A stretch of 9,055 bases of DNA, taken from positions 1 to 9,055 of the forward strand of contig JADGOU010000095.1 of assembly GCA_017882835.1 (NCBI GenBank), read 5' to 3'. The DNA is from Frankiaceae bacterium (GTDB lineage Bacteria; Actinomycetota; Actinomycetes; JADGOU01). The position numbers were made by a program, and so were the translations under genes. The notes under the pieces are model-generated. The model was not told where the DNA came from, did no database searches, and saw nothing but the letters and a program-made list of their open reading frames with translations. This document shows, in pieces, positions 6,785 through 9,055 of this stretch. The stretch's first letter is position 1. Each line of letters begins with the position of its first letter.

Positions 6785-7903
6785 ATGACACTCAGCACGT
6801 TCGGCAGCGTCGGCGCGGTCTTGGCTACCGCGCACACCGCGGCGAACCTGCGCCAGCTCCGCACCCCGCCGACCGACCCGCCGGTCGGGACCGAGCGGGT
6901 GTCGGTGCTGCTGCCGGTGCGCGACGAGGCGTACCGGGTGACCGACTGCCTGCGCAGCCTGCTGGCCCAGCAGCGGGTCGCCGAGCTGGAGCTGCTCGTC
7001 CTCGACGACGGTTCCACCGACGCCACCGCCGCGGTCGTCCGCCGCGAGGCCGGCGCCGACCCTCGGCTGCGGCTGCTGACCGGCGCGCCGCTGCCGTCCG
7101 GGTGGCTGGGTAAACCCCACGCCTGCGCCCAGCTCGCTGCCGCGGCCACCGGCACGGTCCTGGTCTTCCTCGACGCCGACGTCGTGCTCGCCCCGACGGC
7201 GATCGCGGCCACCGTGGCACTGTTGCGAACCACCGGTCTCGATGTGCTGAGCCCGTACCCCCGACAGCTCGCCAACGGCCCGGTTCCCCGGTTGGTGCAG
7301 CCGTTGCTGCAGTGGTCCTGGCTGACCTTCCTGCCGTTGCGGCGGGCCGAGCGCTCACCCCGGGCGTCGTTGGCCGCCGCCAACGGCCAGCTGCTGGCGG
7401 TGGACGCCGCGGTCTACCGGGCCGCTGGCGGGCACACCGCCGTCCGGGCCGAGGTCCTCGACGACGTCGCGCTGCTGCGCGCGGTCAAGCGGGCCGGCGG
7501 GCGCGGCGGCGTGGTTGACGGCACGGCGATCGCCACCTGTCGGATGTACGCCGGTTGGGCCGACCTGCGCGAGGGCTACGCCAAGTCGCTGTGGTCCGCA
7601 TTCGGCTCGCCCGCCGGCGCGGCCGCCGTGCTGGCGTTGCTGGCGTTGCTCTACGTCGTACCGCCGGTGGCCGCGCTGGCGGCACTGCGTCACCGTCGGC
7701 GCCGCTCCGCCGTCGTTCCGGCCCTCGGGTACGCCGCCGGGGTAACCGGACGCGTGCTGGCCGCGCGGCGCACGGGCGGTCGGCTGCTACCGGACACCCT
7801 CGCGCACCCGGCCTCGATCACCATGCTGGCCTGGTTGACCGGGCTGTCCTGGGCGCGCCGCCGGGCCGGGACACTGACCTGGAAGGGCCGGGCAGTGGCT
7901 TGA
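6785..7903 (+). CDS. cruG: CruG-like family 2 glycosyltransferase for carotenoid glycosylation
   Basis: A 372-residue GT-A glycosyltransferase. Seen: the nucleotide-binding strand VSVLLPVRDEA, DDGSTD at 74-79, SGWLGKPHACAQLA, the metal-binding LDADV (Asp130-Ala-Asp132), the acceptor-site EVLDDVALLRAVKRAGG with Glu223/Asp226/Asp227, and AGWADLREGYAKSLW. A hydrophobic N-terminus and two C-terminal hydrophobic segments (about 280-300 and 335-360) anchor it to the membrane. The order GT domain then C-terminal helices, together with the immediate cruF-like neighbour, matches CruG, the 2'-O-glycosyltransferase of myxol-type carotenoids in cyanobacteria. Here the hydroxyl used (1' or 2') and the sugar are unknown. 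ATG at 6785 is 13 nt after the cruF-like stop with a weak SD. Similar hopanoid or lipid glycosyltransferases are the alternative, but context favours carotenoid. Confidence 0.82.
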   Translation: MTLSTFGSVGAVLATAHTAANLRQLRTPPTDPPVGTERVSVLLPVRDEAYRVTDCLRSLLAQQRVAELELLVLDDGSTDATAAVVRREAGADPRLRLLTGAPLPSGWLGKPHACAQLAAAATGTVLVFLDADVVLAPTAIAATVALLRTTGLDVLSPYPRQLANGPVPRLVQPLLQWSWLTFLPLRRAERSPRASLAAANGQLLAVDAAVYRAAGGHTAVRAEVLDDVALLRAVKRAGGRGGVVDGTAIATCRMYAGWADLREGYAKSLWSAFGSPAGAAAVLALLALLYVVPPVAALAALRHRRRRSAVVPALGYAAGVTGRVLAARRTGGRLLPDTLAHPASITMLAWLTGLSWARRRAGTLTWKGRAVA

Positions 7904-7916
7904 CTGGGGCGCGAGG

Positions 7917-9055
7917 GTGAGCCGGGTCGTCGTCGTCGGGGCCGGCGTCGGCGGGCTGGCCGCCGCCGCCCGGCTAGCCACCGCCGGCCACCAGGTGACC
8001 ATCTGTGAACGATCCGCCGTCGTCGGCGGCAAGCTGGGCGTGTTCGAGCGGGATGGTTTCCGATTCGACACCGGACCGTCCCTGCTGACGATGCCGCAAG
8101 TCTTCCGCGACCTGTTCGCCGACACCGGGGCACCGCTGGGCCGGGTGCTCGACCTGTGGCCGGTGGACCCGACCGCCCGCTACCGGTTCGCCGACGGGAC
8201 CTGGCTGGACGCCGCAGCCTCCCAGGAACAGCTTTACGCCGCCATGGACAACGTTCTGGTGCCGGGCAGCGGGCAGCAGTGGCGGAGGTTCATCGACCGG
8301 GCGCAGCAGATGTACCAGCTGACTCGGGGCCCGTTTCTGGAGTCGGAGATCGGCGGCCCCCGCACGCTGCTGCGCCAGGGCTGGCGGCTGGGCGCCGTCC
8401 GCACGGTCGCGCCCTGGCTGACCCTGCGCCAGCTCGGCGAACGCCGTCTGGGCGACCCCCGGTTGCGGAAGCTCCTCGACCGCTACGCCACCTACGCCGG
8501 CTCGGACCCACGTCGGGCGCCGGCCGTCCTGGCGGTCATTCCGTACGTCGAGCAGGCCTTCGGTGGCTGGTACGTCGGTGGCGGCCTGTACCGCCTCGGC
8601 GAGGCCATCCTGACCCGAGCCCAGGATCGCGGGGCCGTGCTCATGACCGGTGCCGAGGTGGTGACCATCACCACCACCACCACCACCGGCCGGGTCGACG
8701 GCGTCCGACTGACCGACGGACGCTTTCTGCCCGCGGACGTGGTGGTGGCGAACGTCGACGCCCGCCAGCTCTACGGCGGGCTGGTCGCCGATCGGCGAGC
8801 CGACACGGTCCGCCGCCGGCTCGCGACCGCGGCGCCGTCGCTGTCCGGCTTCGTGCTGCTGCTCGGCCTGCGCGGACGCACGCCGGATCTTGCCCATCAC
8901 ACAGTGTTGTTCCCGGCCGACTACGACGCCGAGCTGACCGCGGTATTCGACTCCCCGACACCGGTGGCAGACCCCACCGTCTACGTGGTGTCGGCCGACG
9001 ACCCGAGGGTCCGCCCGGACGCCGACAGCGAGGGGTGGTTCGTGCTGGTCAACGC
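7917..9055 (+). CDS. CrtD/CrtI-type carotenoid desaturase, C-terminus cut by window edge
   Basis: An open frame of 379 residues from GTG 7917 to the right edge, with no stop in the window; full family members are about 490-520 residues. GAGGG just before the GTG can act as SD, and the gap from the previous stop is 13 nt. The N-terminus is the FAD Rossmann motif VVVVGAGVGGLAAAARLA (G8-A-G10-V-G-G13) with Glu31 and then VVGGKLG and FRFDTGPSLLTMP, standard in phytoene-desaturase-type enzymes. RYATYAGSDPRRAPAVL (about 189-205) and PYVEQAFGGWYVGGGLYRLG resemble CrtD, the 1-hydroxycarotenoid 3,4-desaturase, a little more than CrtI, as far as I can judge by eye. With a CruF-like hydratase beside it, CrtD is chemically sensible. 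CrtI (phytoene desaturase) remains possible. A run of six ACC codons (8670-8687) gives Thr6 in a strand region. Family certain, reaction uncertain. Confidence 0.85.
   Translation, partial: MSRVVVVGAGVGGLAAAARLATAGHQVTICERSAVVGGKLGVFERDGFRFDTGPSLLTMPQVFRDLFADTGAPLGRVLDLWPVDPTARYRFADGTWLDAAASQEQLYAAMDNVLVPGSGQQWRRFIDRAQQMYQLTRGPFLESEIGGPRTLLRQGWRLGAVRTVAPWLTLRQLGERRLGDPRLRKLLDRYATYAGSDPRRAPAVLAVIPYVEQAFGGWYVGGGLYRLGEAILTRAQDRGAVLMTGAEVVTITTTTTTGRVDGVRLTDGRFLPADVVVANVDARQLYGGLVADRRADTVRRRLATAAPSLSGFVLLLGLRGRTPDLAHHTVLFPADYDAELTAVFDSPTPVADPTVYVVSADDPRVRPDADSEGWFVLVN

Noticed and set aside
7974..8900. Minus-strand frame of about 308 codons
   Set aside because: Opposite the CrtD/I-type desaturase, whose Rossmann and downstream motifs prove the + frame.

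Overview
The window is high-GC DNA of actinobacterial character. GTG starts are frequent, codon third positions are strongly G/C, and most gene junctions are very short or overlap by 4 nt. The genus cannot be fixed from this sequence alone. Nine genes, all on the + strand from 529 to the right edge, make up nearly everything. The first 528 bases hold no confident gene, only a possible small minus-strand gene.

Region 1 (1-528): upstream and partly intergenic. Three-base GC periodicity from about 99 to 410 fits a minus-strand reading frame of about 100 codons (99-404), which would be divergent from the main gene string. The protein is unrecognised. A strong Shine-Dalgarno at 516-523 opens the + strand string.

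Region 2 (529-2870): a small helical WXG100/ESX-like protein overlaps the start of an alpha/beta hydrolase. The hydrolase has its own helical N-terminal domain and a readable Ser-Asp-His triad. A YbaK/EbsC-type aminoacyl-tRNA-deacylase-like protein follows; it has Asn where the family usually has its key Lys.

Region 3 (2881-9055, open at the right edge): a carotenoid tailoring cluster. In order it encodes a CrtA-like (spheroidene monooxygenase family) protein, a GNAT acetyltransferase overlapping it by 4 nt, a CrtO-like FAD oxidoreductase, a CruF-like membrane carotenoid hydratase, a CruG-like family 2 glycosyltransferase, and a CrtD/CrtI-type desaturase cut by the window end. No CrtE, CrtB or cyclase gene is visible, so the backbone is presumably made by genes outside the window. 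Working together, these enzymes could hydrate the psi-end at C-1', desaturate C-3',4', introduce keto groups and add a sugar, giving a ketolated, hydroxylated, glycosylated carotenoid of the myxol/deinoxanthin general type. This is inference from family membership and synteny.

The most striking non-coding structure is a 44-nt near-perfect palindrome at 5932-5975, directly after the crtO-like stop codon. It lies inside the 5' extension of the cruF-like reading frame and looks like a REP/MITE-type element or hairpin processing site rather than conserved protein.
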